From positions 300,066-364,065 of the forward strand of contig NW_019773925.1 in assembly GCF_001039355.2 (NCBI RefSeq): DNA of 64,000 nt, read 5' to 3'. The translations under genes were made by a program, and so were the position numbers. The stretch is from Lingula anatina. Taxonomy: Eukaryota; Brachiopoda; Lingulata; Lingulida; Lingulidae. Positions 44,058-64,000 of the stretch are shown here, one piece after another. The notes under the pieces are model-generated. The model made no database searches and was not told the DNA's origin. It saw nothing but the letters and a program-made list of their open reading frames with translations. How positions within the stretch are numbered: position 1 is the stretch's first letter; every line of letters starts with the position of its first letter.

Positions 44058-47000
44058 TAATATTAATAATAATAATATTAATAATAATACAAAAATTATT
44101 GACCATTCACCAAAGAAGTTACAAATAAATATGAGTTACAAGTTTTAGAGAATACGGCCAGGCAGTAATAAAGCACTGAGCGACTATTTTTTTAAATCAG
44201 CTCTAGGAGACAGAGAGAGAAGCAAACTCACTTCTAGGAGAACAGACAGACGGTCAGATTATAGACAAATACTCAAACAGACAAGCACCGAGAGCGGCAG
44301 ATGTTCAGCATAAGAGGGAGACGGACAGAATGACGGACTGACACACAGACAGACACACAGACAGACAGTACCAAGTACCACCCTAGAGGTCCCCCTCGGT
44401 ATCCAAGATGTCCAGTAATTCAGCGCTCCACTGAAGCCAAGCTGTCTACAGGTCACTTTGGCGTCGTTCAGGGACCACCAATTTTCACACACTCTCCCCC
44501 AGCCTCCTGCATAGAATATCTCAACTCGACCAAAATATTGGGTGTCGCCGATCAATCTCACCTCTCCGTCATTGGCTGTAGGAAATACGAATTGAAAGAA
44601 ACAGCGTGTAAGAACAATAATGCACAAAGCAGTAATTTTGATTTTTCCCTTTCAAACATCTTATGTGAAAAACACTTTACACCTAGACTATTTCCTTTTA
44701 GACTATTAACAAAAAATATGCAGTGATCCTCATGAAGACTTGTTACGATAGATAAAGATTACGCCTACCCTTCGAATTCATTTAAAAAGAAGAAAGACGG
44801 CAAGATGATTTTAGAGACTTTTTTATGAGACGGAAGGGGACTGGGGTGACAGGGATAGTAGTTCGCTAAGACCCGCAGTCCGTTCCCCTATACTTTGTTC
44901 AGGTGACATTCCTACCATAAGCTAACCCCATACTACTACTAAGTACGCCTTCAGAACAGATGATCCGCGAGCTAACTGGTCCGCGGACTAAATATGGCCG
45001 ACCTCACTTAAAAGCAATCCACCTAATCCACCGATGGTCTCACCACCTCCTCACGCGTCATTACACGGATTAAATCTCGGTTTAATTGCTCGGCCCCTTT
45101 CAGGGACGGTGCGTGTGGAAGGAGATCATCAAGGGTTAGTCGGCTTGCTTTTGAGTGGGTCGCCCAACTAGTTCTTCATGCACTCTGGCCCTCACCTGTA
45201 GTAAACATATATGAGACTTTCATTCCCAAAACTACCATTCCTGTCACGCCGGAGTGACAGGAATGGGAGTCCTAGGAATTGAAGTTCGGGTTCCCATATA
45301 ATTAGTACAGGTTAGGTTAGTTGGAGTACTGGGTTAGTATATAGGACGAATGTCACTTGTACAAAGCAATGGGAAGTGGATTACAATTCCTAGAAGACTT
45401 CCATTCCTGGTACACCTGTTTCACATATGGAGGTCTACTCACGCCCTTTACACAGAACGCCGGCGTCTTCTGACGCAGTCTGGGAACAATAAGTTGAGCT
45501 GACACTACCAACGCCGTCATGAAGGCAATCCGCCAGGGACGCCTCAGATCCCTGACAATTCAAATCTTGTATCCAGAATATACCTGATGTTTGAAAAGAA
45601 TAACATCATTAACCAGCTCTTCTAACCGTTCTTATCATTTAAAACCTATCGGAACAGCAAAATTGTTCACATCATTATTTGGTCTATGTGTGTATTGTTA
45701 AGCAACACGAAGTACCAAATAAAAGATATCAACACAAAATAAACAACATTAAGAATATAAACACAAAAATTAATTCCTTTAAAGGATAGTGAGGCCTTTG
45801 ACCTCTACCGGTAGTCTAGACAGCTCACCAAAATAAATAAATAAAAATAAATGAGCAAAATTAATTAATTAAAAACTGTTCAAGGATGCTTTACAAAACC
45901 TGAAATCTTTCATTAGAGAAACTGCATAGTCATTCATCAAAACTATTATAGATGATGTCTGTTGACTTTAAACGAACGTACAAGGGACGAATTCTTCGCT
46001 CAAAGTACTTCAATAATACTCATTCTAGTCGAAATGTTAAAATATATTTTCTTGGTACTTAAAGTCATTTACCCCCCCCCCCCCCCCACCCCCGGAGTAG
46101 TTCAAAGTCGTTGCAAACGCAATCAGTTTCCATCTAATGCCATAGCCAGCTTTTGCGTCATATCAAATTTCTTTACAAAGAAAGAAAAATGTATAGAATT
46201 AGAAAATTAAGAGACTTCCAAGCCATCAAAATCTTATCCCCAAAACTAGTATTATTGTATTTTGATTAAATATGCTCGCCTTGTTATCTAGATTGTCCAC
46301 ACCTATTAGTGTCAATGCATATAAAGGTTATATTGACATTTAAAGTGTCCAGGTAAGATATTCCATATAAATTTTGAATACTCACCTGTCCCCCGCGGTG
46401 ACATATTAAATACGTGTGTATGGGCTCCGGTGAAACCAAGCTGTTTGCACGCAACGTTGGCACTAGTCCAGTCCCAGCCGTAGTCACAAACTCTTCCCCA
46501 TCTCCCGGAATAGAAGATTTCCAAGCGACCTTCGTACGCATTTGATGAGTTAATAAGACGCAAATCTCCATCACCCTCTGAAAGATAAAAAAAACGACTT
46601 TTATATCAAACATTCTGGAACCCACGTTCTTTCTTTTTGCATTGAGAGTTGTGGGAGGACAGTCCCAGTGACCATCATCCCTGGATAACGTGGACCATTT
46701 GACAGGAATAAAAGTTGATGTTTATAATGGCTGCATTATTGAAGAAAAAAGGCACGGGTCTTACTATGGGAATTATATGGAGTTAATTTGTGAGTAACCG
46801 TATAACATCTGTGCTTGATTGCTATTCTATGTTGACTTGATCACATCTGTGACTAAAGTTTAGGTGATGGGATACTTATGGAGCCTACTACGACCAAGTA
46901 CTATGTAGAGAAACAGGTTCAAACAAAATTAGAAAATTCGATTCTAACTGGATCAGAATGAGCAATCATATTTAGTATTTAAGGCGTTTGGAGATGGAGA

Positions 47001-50000
47001 TAGAGACTGGAGAATTTCACTCACAACGGTAAGATAAACATTTAAGAACTTGAAAACAGGTTAAAAGGGGGTAAGTTTCTCAAACGTTTTGGTTTGGTAA
47101 TACATCGATGATGAAGTTTAAGATGCCAACATTTTAAAAATAGTTATTTGCTTAAATTTTCACCTCCGTGGCATATAACCCCAGCGTCGTCGTAGTTGTC
47201 TTGTCTGCAATTGCCGGAATTAACAACGCCAACTCCACCGTGAGTGCACTGGGTTATATTGGACTCTGTTCCTCCACAGTTTAAGTTGTAAATCCAATAT
47301 TTACCTGAATTAGAAAAGCATGTGTATTACACACTAAACAGTTCATGGAAAAATAGCCTGTTTTCACATCGAGCGGCACCAGTACACTACTAAGAGCGCA
47401 TTCATGACAAGACTATCAGATCAGCGGACTAAATATGGTCGATCCACTTAAAAGCAATGCCTCTAGTCCCTTGATGGTTCCCCCCCCCCCCCCCCCCCCC
47501 CGTCCACACGCGCCGTCGCTGCAGATTAAAACCCCAAGCCGAGATTTAATCCATTTAATGGCTTGCTTTTAGTGGCGTCGGAAATATTTAGTCGGCAGAT
47601 CAATAAGTCATCCATTCTGACTGCACCCTCATGAAAAGAACAAATAATCCGCGGACTACCTGATGCGCCAACTAAATATAGCCGACCTCGATAAAAAAGC
47701 AAGCCGCTTAATTCCCTGACGATCTCTCCGCCTCAACATGCTCGCCATAAAAATCTCGGTTTCGAGGTTTAATTGCTAGGTCTCTGCAGCGACGGCGTGT
47801 GTGAATGTGGGGAAACCACCGGGGGATTAAGCGGCGCTGGTTTCAAATGGGGTCGACCATATTTAGTAGGCGGATCAGTTAGTCCATGGTCCATCTGTTC
47901 TGTAAGTGCTCATAGTGATGAAATAGAGAGCCTTTTGGCATTCACACTTACCGGTGCCTCTGGGGTTCCAGGAATGAAATGACGTATGAGCCCCACTAAA
48001 TCCAAGCTGCCTACAAACCACCTTGGCATCATTGTAATACCAGTTGTATTCACACACACGTCCCCACTCCCCGGCATAGTACACCTCAACACGGCCTTCG
48101 TAGGGGCTAGTGGTGTTCACCAGGCGAACGGCACCATCGCCGGCTACGTGGAAGAGAAGCCTTAGACCACATTCCCATACCTAGATCGATCTAGCAGGAT
48201 CGATCCATCTCCTAGAGATTTCTCGCTAAATTGCTTTCAGCTTAAGCTGTGATGTCTGGTGCTCCTAATGAAGCTGTTAGGGGGTAATTAACTATCACTT
48301 AGCAGCTTCAGTAGGCGTGCCAGACATCTAAGTCGCTTAATCTGAAAGCAATTTAGCGAGAAACTCCTAGGAGATGGGTTGATCCTGTTAGATCGACCTA
48401 GGTATGGGAATGGGGTCTTATAAACAAAACCTTGAAAATTGTTTTCCACATATCCATGAAAAATGAAAGTTCCCCTCATTCTTAGTAATTTGTTTGAAAT
48501 ACGCATTTGTAAAAAAATCTTAATCTAAAATCTCACCGATATATGCATGGTTAAAGTTTTATCTTTCTTTCAAAAGTTTACTTTATACTACATACGTGCT
48601 TTACAGATGACCCCAGCATCGTCGTAGTCTCCGGTGCCGCAGTAAGAGCTGATAGTGCCCCAACCTAGGGACGAACACTGAGCCAAGCGGTCCTCAGTAC
48701 CGGCGCAGTTCAGATTAGACACCCAAAAGGACCCGGTGCCTCGGGGGTTATGGTTGTTATACGCTGTTGGTATATGAAAAAGGGCTTTTTAAAAAAGAGG
48801 CTCTGTTTCAAACAATTTGACCACAAATGACCTTAAAGTCGCCAAAAAAAAAAAAAAAAAATGATCCCTTGTTTGTCAAAATGCTGTATTAGCTCTTATT
48901 TTTGGCAACTTCCGACTGGAGCATGGGATACAGTTACCAGTTGGCTTTTGCAAGTAATCTTCCAACTAACGAGTAAAGCGCAGGCCCTTTAAATGCATTC
49001 AATTTAAACATTGTTCTTTAGCAGCAGATATGTCCCCAAGAGAGAAGGTAAACTATTTTTGAGCATGTAATACTGACCAGTATGGGTGCCCTCGTAGCCT
49101 AGCTGTCTGCATGCGACTTTGGCGTCATTAAGTCCCCACCCCTCCTCACATACCCTCCGCCACTCCCCATTATGGTAGATCTCAACGCGGCCTTGGTATT
49201 GAGTATCTCCGTCTTTAAGGCGAATGTCTCCGTCGGCTGTAATGAGAATCAACCAGAATAGTCTATTGTTGTTATTCTTTTCTAAATATAACTTATGATT
49301 TTTTTTTGCATACTTAATTTTGTTTTCGCATATTTTTGTCGGAGTTCTGGTCCATTTAATTAGGATTTTAAATAAATATGGACCTGTATAAATGTGAGTT
49401 TGCCATTGCGTTAAAAAATGAACATCTTGAGCGAACTCGGCTGTATGCAATACAATTTTCGAAAATTTAATAACTGTTTGCTAAATATCAAAGGCAATGG
49501 CGAGAAAACTGCAAGGAAGTGCCAGCGAGAGAACTAGCAAAAGCTTCACCCTATACCAGAGGCAAAGATTGATTTTTCACTGGCTATACACAGATATGCA
49601 TTTGGCTAAGTCTTGGCACATTTCACAACTGCATTGGAGAAATGTGCACATGATTTATCTGCGGCCCAGGCAGAGGGTGCCAAAGCAAAAGTGAATTCGA
49701 TTAATTCAGCGAGCGAGAGCGTCGTAAAATGGATTACTGGGCAATTAATAGAAATGCTATCTGTATCTCATGACATCAGACCAACATATTTCAACTTTTT
49801 TTCAAAATTTAGATTCATCTTTGAAAATCAAACACTCACCACCGTAACACTTTTTAAACTTCGGAGTTTCATATTTCATTAAGTACGCAATCCACGAGCC
49901 ATGGAATAATTGTCAAGACGTAAAACACTGCAATGTCATCGATTTTACGCAAGAGTTGCCATGACAAAGTCTAAAATCGATTTTTCTTGTCATGATTGTT

Positions 50001-51032
50001 GACAAAAGATTAATGATTGATACAAAATAGCAATCGTAGTTTTTTCAAACAAAAGCAAAACTCCAATATTTCACAGTGTAACGTGATACTTTCGTAACGG
50101 AATGCGGCTATAATCGTTATAGTGGCATTTACGGCGTTGTTTGAAGACTATGGATGTAACTTTGTTTATATTACAAACCTGCTGAATTTTGTTGCTTTAT
50201 TAATAATTCAAAGTGTGCATGAAAAGTTTTTCAACAATTACAGTGGTTATTTCAGCATTGTGCTGTGGGCAATTGATTAAACAAACACTCCTTTTTATAC
50301 AGGATTGATTTTCCTTATCAAAACGAAAGTGGTTGTGTAAAGCACTTTTGTCGTATTCCAAACACTATTTTTACTGAACTGTTTCTCAAAAATGTCTAAG
50401 TTTTCCCCCGAGGTAATTCTTTTAGAACTGGTAAAGGCAAATTCACGATGTTTGTCTACAATTTTTTTATGATCGCCTGGTCCGCAATTGCAATATATGT
50501 ATTCCCCAATTTCCCCAAATCTAATCCTACCGAAATGATATGAAGATATACCAATGGAACAAATTCACTAATCCTACTTTTTGCAAAGTTTTGTTTCGCG
50601 TAATAATATGTTACAGACGACCAGACTGGAGGATATTGTGTCGACTTAAGAATAGGAACAGTGAGAAACTGCCAAAATTTTGTGGAAAAGCTGGCATTGA
50701 GTCTTAGAAATATTATCTTCAATCAACGGGTCTAAAAAAATAGTCAAAAAGTTATGAATGAACACGAAATTAAAGTCTTATTTCCCAAATATAGTGGGGT
50801 GGGGAAAATAAGCATATTTATATGTTGTCGTTGTTCACTAATTCTGTCTTTGGGTCTCAGTCATGTGCCCAGTTTAACGCAAACTGGCCTTCTATATAAG
50901 AACGGTCTGAAAGGCACCCTAAAATTATGGGATGTTAAGGTTAAAAACCGTTTTCTTACCTTGCCCTTGGACGCCCTCGGGTCCCTGTAAAGAGACCAAG
51001 AGAACGATAAAAATTGTGTTCAACCAGCGCAT
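40103..51032 (-). CDS. Five-domain SRCR receptor with C-terminal Ly6/uPAR (LU) domain and GPI-type tail
   Basis: Fourteen exons, read downwards: 50960-51032, 49078-49236, 48596-48763, 47952-48143, 47164-47304, 46386-46577, 45443-45583, 44372-44575, 43548-43673, 42974-43144, 41919-42086, 41341-41405, 40909-41019 and 40103-40393. GT/AG borders and phases join into 733 residues. Residues 1-24 are a signal peptide ([13 protein letters not shown]). Five SRCR domains occupy about 25-578. Each has six cysteines and is split over two exons, both group A traits; scavenger receptor domains bind microbial or self ligands. Residues 579-600 are Thr-rich. Residues 605-698 form an LU domain starting CYSC and ending CCTTNYCN. 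The end [13 protein letters not shown] resembles a GPI-attachment signal, so an outer-surface location is predicted. The start was chosen because the ATG opens a typical signal peptide. I know of no named protein with this architecture. Confidence 0.88.
41341..41405 (-). other. Threonine-rich linker exon
   Basis: A 65-base exon encoding PGVTPTTAI followed by an uninterrupted Thr run (ACA/ACC/ACG codons) and AV. It enters at phase 1 and leaves at phase 0, joining the SRCR block to the LU block. Probably O-glycosylated. The codon run is repeat-like and may vary in length between alleles. Confidence 0.8.
41919..43144 (-). other. SRCR domain 5 (exons 10-11)
   Basis: [40 protein letters not shown], then [33 protein letters not shown] and DDAGVYCQG. 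Six cysteines. The exon split is at the domain 1 position rather than the domain 2/3 position. Confidence 0.9.
42235..42517. mobile_element. MITE with GTGGCGGAT...ATCCGCC ends
   Basis: About 283 bases in the intron between SRCR-LU exons 10 and 11, with left end CAGTGGCGGATTTAGAGGGG and right end (inverted) AGTGAGGGGCGGATCCAAG. GC-rich, G/C-run containing, no coding capacity. One end resembles the fragment at about 14167. Confidence 0.6.
43548..44575 (-). other. SRCR domain 4 (exons 8-9), shifted internal intron
   Basis: [45 protein letters not shown], then [22 protein letters not shown] and DAGVACEA. The usual donor after PRGTG is absent. The only donor giving phase 1 is four codons later (CTTG/GTACTG), and the next exon starts correspondingly later, at DQLNC. 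Domain length is conserved, so the intron position appears to have slid. Confidence 0.8.
43674..44371. repeat. SRCR-LU intron with two ATA/ATAA arrays
   Basis: Compound (AAT)n(AAAT)n arrays at 43699-43760 and 44011-44089, in the intron inside SRCR domain 4. No exon between them. Confidence 0.9.
44576..45442. other. SRCR-LU intron 7 with a worn family A MITE
   Basis: About 44950-45190 carries family A words (GTCCGCGGACTAAATATGGC, ACTTAAAAGCAATCCACC, GGCTTGCTTTTGAGTGGGTC). A perfect short hairpin, CCATTCCTGTCAC/GTGACAGGAATGG, lies at about 45226-45264. No exon seen. Confidence 0.55.
45443..46577 (-). other. SRCR domain 3 (exons 6-7)
   Basis: [46 protein letters not shown], then [22 protein letters not shown] and DAGVLCKG. 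Exons are 192 and 141 bases, identical in length and phase to domain 2, so the two probably arose by duplication. Confidence 0.9.
45584..46385. other. SRCR-LU intron 6
   Basis: Intron within SRCR domain 3. A poly-C tract lies at about 46072-46092. Nothing else recognised. Confidence 0.6.
46578..47163. other. SRCR-LU intron 5
   Basis: Intron between SRCR domains 2 and 3. I see no repeat or exon in it. Confidence 0.6.
47164..48143 (-). other. SRCR domain 2 (exons 4-5)
   Basis: [41 protein letters not shown], then [23 protein letters not shown] and DDAGVICHG. Six cysteines. The first-half exon (192 bases) ends after PRGTG, 11 codons later than in domain 1. Confidence 0.9.
47390..47905. mobile_element. 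Two adjacent family A MITE remnants
   Basis: One remnant spans about 47395-47640 (GCGGACTAAATATGGTCGA to GAAATATTTAGTCGGC) with a C20 run at its centre. A second spans about 47640-47905 (CCGCGGACTACC to GACCATATTTAGTAGGCGG). Both lie in the intron inside SRCR domain 2. The 69-codon plus-strand ORF here is within the second remnant. Confidence 0.55.
48165..48417. mobile_element. Complete family B MITE with TTA duplication
   Basis: A 253-base palindromic element. Ends are GACCACATTCCCATACCTAG and (inverted) GACCCCATTCCCATACCTAG; mirrored GATCGATC-type and TTTCTCGCTAAATTGCTTTC blocks follow, around a central GGGGGTAATTAACTATC. TTA flanks both sides (48162-48164, 48418-48420), as for PIF/Harbinger. 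It begins only 21 bases upstream of SRCR-LU exon 4. Confidence 0.8.
48596..49236 (-). other. SRCR domain 1 (exons 2-3)
   Basis: [20 protein letters not shown] opens the domain. Cysteines in [35 protein letters not shown] and GVICKA make the six of group A. The intron falls after GTHTG at phase 1. Confidence 0.9.
49237..50959. other. SRCR-LU intron 1
   Basis: Intron between the signal-peptide exon and SRCR domain 1; phases match directly, so no coding exon is missing. Two overlapping plus-strand frames at 49497-49882 have protein-like stretches but no recognisable homology, and I do not call them genes. Confidence 0.6.
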
Positions 51033-52729
51033 CTTCACCTAAGCCAGGTAAACCATACCCTGGGCGAGATTTCTGCGCATGGGGATGTTAAGGACGCCGT
51101 TCTGCGTTGCGTAGCAACAGCGATCGAAATCCAGGCAGTAAAGATGTTTCTTGACAATGGAACTATTGGTTTTCCTCCAAAGGTGTTGTATTGCATTAAG
51201 TAAAGTTCAAGAACTCATTTTACTTCTTTTTAAAATATTTTACAAGTGATTAAATGTTTGACGTACATCGTCGTATCCACGAACCGAAATGTTATATTTT
51301 CAGTCCAGGTAAAGAAAAAAACATGGAACTCCACAGTTGTGTTTAGGTGTTTGTGTGAATAGTCAGATTTATATTAGGATAAAAGCCACAAAAATTACGT
51401 AAGAAACGTCGTAAAAAGTAAGCATGCTATTAAACGATGTTCGGATCCCATGGAAGAACCGTCTTCCAAGGCAAAAACAACACAAATTTCAAAACACTTG
51501 AAAAAATCAACAGTACGTGCCATCGATTTCTTTTAAACATAACAACAAAGACTTTCTGTTAAAGATCAGTATATTTTCAGCTTTAAAGGGCTGTATTAAC
51601 ACGTTAAGTTGATATCTACATGAACTGTAACAGATATTATAATAAACTTTAACTACCAAGTACGAAACCCTCCGTTGGCACCAATAATGACTCGTCTTAT
51701 TACAAAGTAGTAATAAGTCAACATTTCCCCTAATTATGTTAATACATCTGAATATCAAATACTTACAAAAAGTGTTTTTCATCGCGTCTTTACATTATTG
51801 AAATAACCGTTCTGGTGGCATTTTTCTTTCTCTCTTGTAAGATTTGTTCTCTTCAAATTTACACACCATACCTCAACAATCAATGCCTGTTATTGGACCA
51901 TCCCAGAGATTACCCCCCCCCCCCCCCCCGTGGATTTTTTCCTCAATAATCCTCAAACAACAAAATAAATTAATAAACATAAGCGACTGCCGCTTAGTTA
52001 TCTTGGGATATATGGGTTGTTGAAGTGACACAGTTTAACTGTGAGAAAAGGAAGTTACGGAGGAGGGTAATGTGGTGGAATGGCCCTATTGTAGTGAGCA
52101 AATGTTCTGATCGGCATGTGATGTCATCTCTTTTAAAATCAGAGCCCTGCTCTCTGTAATTATCTAAATTAATCCATTTCATACCCTACTCAGATATGAT
52201 TGGTACTATTATACAAATACTACGGTAGTATGTACTTATAAACAGTTGTATGAACCCAACCTCCAATGGCTCGCGTAAATAGAAAGCACATTGGAGTAAC
52301 GTCATAGGTGAATGAGATCCAGTCCACTTCACTGCCTTCATATCACAAAGTCTCACAACTGACAACTTCTTCCACAGTAACTTCTGGTTTCTACAGCAAA
52401 ACAGAGACCAACTATCTCTTCAGAGAATTACATTCCATGATTTCAGTCAAACTGTCTTGTTCTTTGCTTTGGTAAGAAAAAATATTTCACCAAACAAAAA
52501 TAAAATTGTGAAATAAATCAAAAACTTCTCTTTTAATGAAAATAAAAAAAATTCCGCTTCAGGGAAAATATTATGTGCAAATGTTAGCCTAACCCGTTGT
52601 TGCCACCTTCTTACTTTTCCCCCATCTTATAAACTAGCCATCTTGTCTCCTTAAGGCACATGTACAAGTCACCAAACTAACCAGCAATCCAAACAGTAGC
52701 ATGGATAACACACACAACTGTCCAGATGT
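51033..52729. other. Region between the SRCR-LU start and the MBTD1 3' end
   Basis: Likely holds the SRCR-LU promoter (next to 51032). No gene supported; a poly-C tract is at about 51913-51930. ORFs of 60-90 codons lack homology. Confidence 0.55.
51106..51118. promoter_or_regulatory. X-box-like palindrome upstream of the SRCR-LU gene
   Basis: GTTGCGTAGCAAC, a near-perfect inverted repeat resembling the RFX-family X-box (GTTGCC-AT-GGCAAC type). It lies 74-86 bases upstream of the SRCR-LU ATG. Function is inferred only from the motif and its position. Confidence 0.35.
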
Positions 52730-52735
52730 TTTATT
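52730..52735 (-). terminator. Candidate MBTD1 polyadenylation signal
   Basis: AATAAA on the minus strand, about 400 bases below the stop codon at 53136. The region between would be the 3' UTR. Chosen as the nearest canonical hexamer noticed. Confidence 0.4.
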
Positions 52736-53135
52736 AGTCTCCCAGTAAAAAAAAAGCTTCCCCATGACAACACGCTTCTTTTCACTGCTGGGCTATCCCT
52801 TGTCACCGTCAATCATTGTTGGCTAGTCACTCCAGTTTTTACAAAAACAAGTCACATAACTTCAAAATTCACACTTTCCAACTCCAGTTCAGTCACTCTA
52901 TGCACAGATCATCCCAGAATGTGTCCATTATACTTCATTGAGCTGTTATTTTGGCTTCTTGGGGTGTCTGCTGTTACTGTGACTTAATGTTGTCCATGAC
53001 AGCTTCGTTAATGTCTAACGGAGGTTGCCATCTTGCTCCAGCCTCTCAAGTTGTCAGCTACATAGCCAACTCCAGCAAATACCCCCATTTATGAGTATCT
53101 GTGTGCAGTTTCTTACTCCATTTCTTTTGCTGGTT

Positions 53136-63636
<10,501 letters not shown>

Positions 63637-64000
63637 CTACAAGTTAGAAGTTTAAAATAGTATCTTGTATGTGTAAACATTTTTCTTAAATGAAGTAAAT
63701 AATAATAATAATAAATTGGTTGAAGATGTTTAAAATCATTTCCCATTTCAAATATGTGCATTCTTAGAGTTACTGTTCGGCATGAGATTAAAAACTGATA
63801 TCGAGCCAGTTCATGGCAACTGCAATAGATCTGAAATAGCTACTAGTACCAGCAATCAAACAAACTTCAAACTGATAATTCATAATTAAAAGTTCCCAAC
63901 ATGTGACAGACTTGAAGAATTGGGGTATGTTGACAACAAGGCAAAGGATCAAATAACTATTTTATACTTTTTCTAGTTGGTTTTCTAAATAACATATTTC

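Noticed and set aside
49497-49882. Two overlapping plus-strand ORFs in SRCR-LU intron 1
   Set aside because: Some stretches look protein-like, but there is no homology I recognise, no splice context and they are antisense to the gene.

Overview
This is animal nuclear DNA. Genes are split into many short exons with GT/AG introns, non-coding DNA is AT-rich, and microsatellites and small DNA transposons are dense. The proteins are bilaterian, and a multi-SRCR receptor gene points to a marine invertebrate deuterostome. Amphioxus (Branchiostoma) is my best guess, but an echinoderm or hemichordate is not excluded. Most of the listed open reading frames are shadows or simple repeats. The gene models below were built by hand from exon homology, splice sites and reading phase.

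Four genes are supported, all on the minus strand. (1) Positions 1-7716 hold the 5' part of a WDR17 orthologue: eight coding exons, about 474 residues, running off the left edge. (2) Positions 15749-36655 hold a complete MGAT4-type N-acetylglucosaminyltransferase: 12 exons, 540 residues, with a Golgi signal anchor and the LEDD motif. (3) Positions 40103-51032 hold a complete 14-exon gene for a 733-residue surface protein: signal peptide, five group A SRCR domains, a threonine-rich linker, a Ly6/uPAR (LU) three-finger domain and a GPI-anchor-like tail. (4) Positions 53136-63636 hold an MBTD1 orthologue (18 exons seen, 5' end beyond the right edge): FCS zinc finger, four MBT repeats, a basic segment, a disordered region and a C-terminal SAM domain that vertebrate MBTD1 lacks.

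The genes do not form one pathway. WDR17 is a poorly characterised WD-repeat scaffold, MGAT4 branches N-glycans in the Golgi, the SRCR-LU protein is a predicted GPI-anchored recognition receptor, and MBTD1 is a chromatin reader. Their shared strand is probably coincidental.

Intergenic DNA and introns are full of non-autonomous DNA transposons. The clearest is a 604-bp element at 60013-60616 with perfect 77-bp inverted repeats, an 8-bp target duplication and a helicase-like coding scrap; it sits inside an older repeat whose uninterrupted copies lie elsewhere in this window. Others are Harbinger-like palindromic MITEs (TAA/TTA duplications) and a 689-bp Harbinger-like relic with a 94-codon ORF. 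The strongest candidate for something undescribed is the SRCR x5 - LU - GPI protein; the SAM-bearing MBTD1 is second. Novelty of both is inferred without database access.
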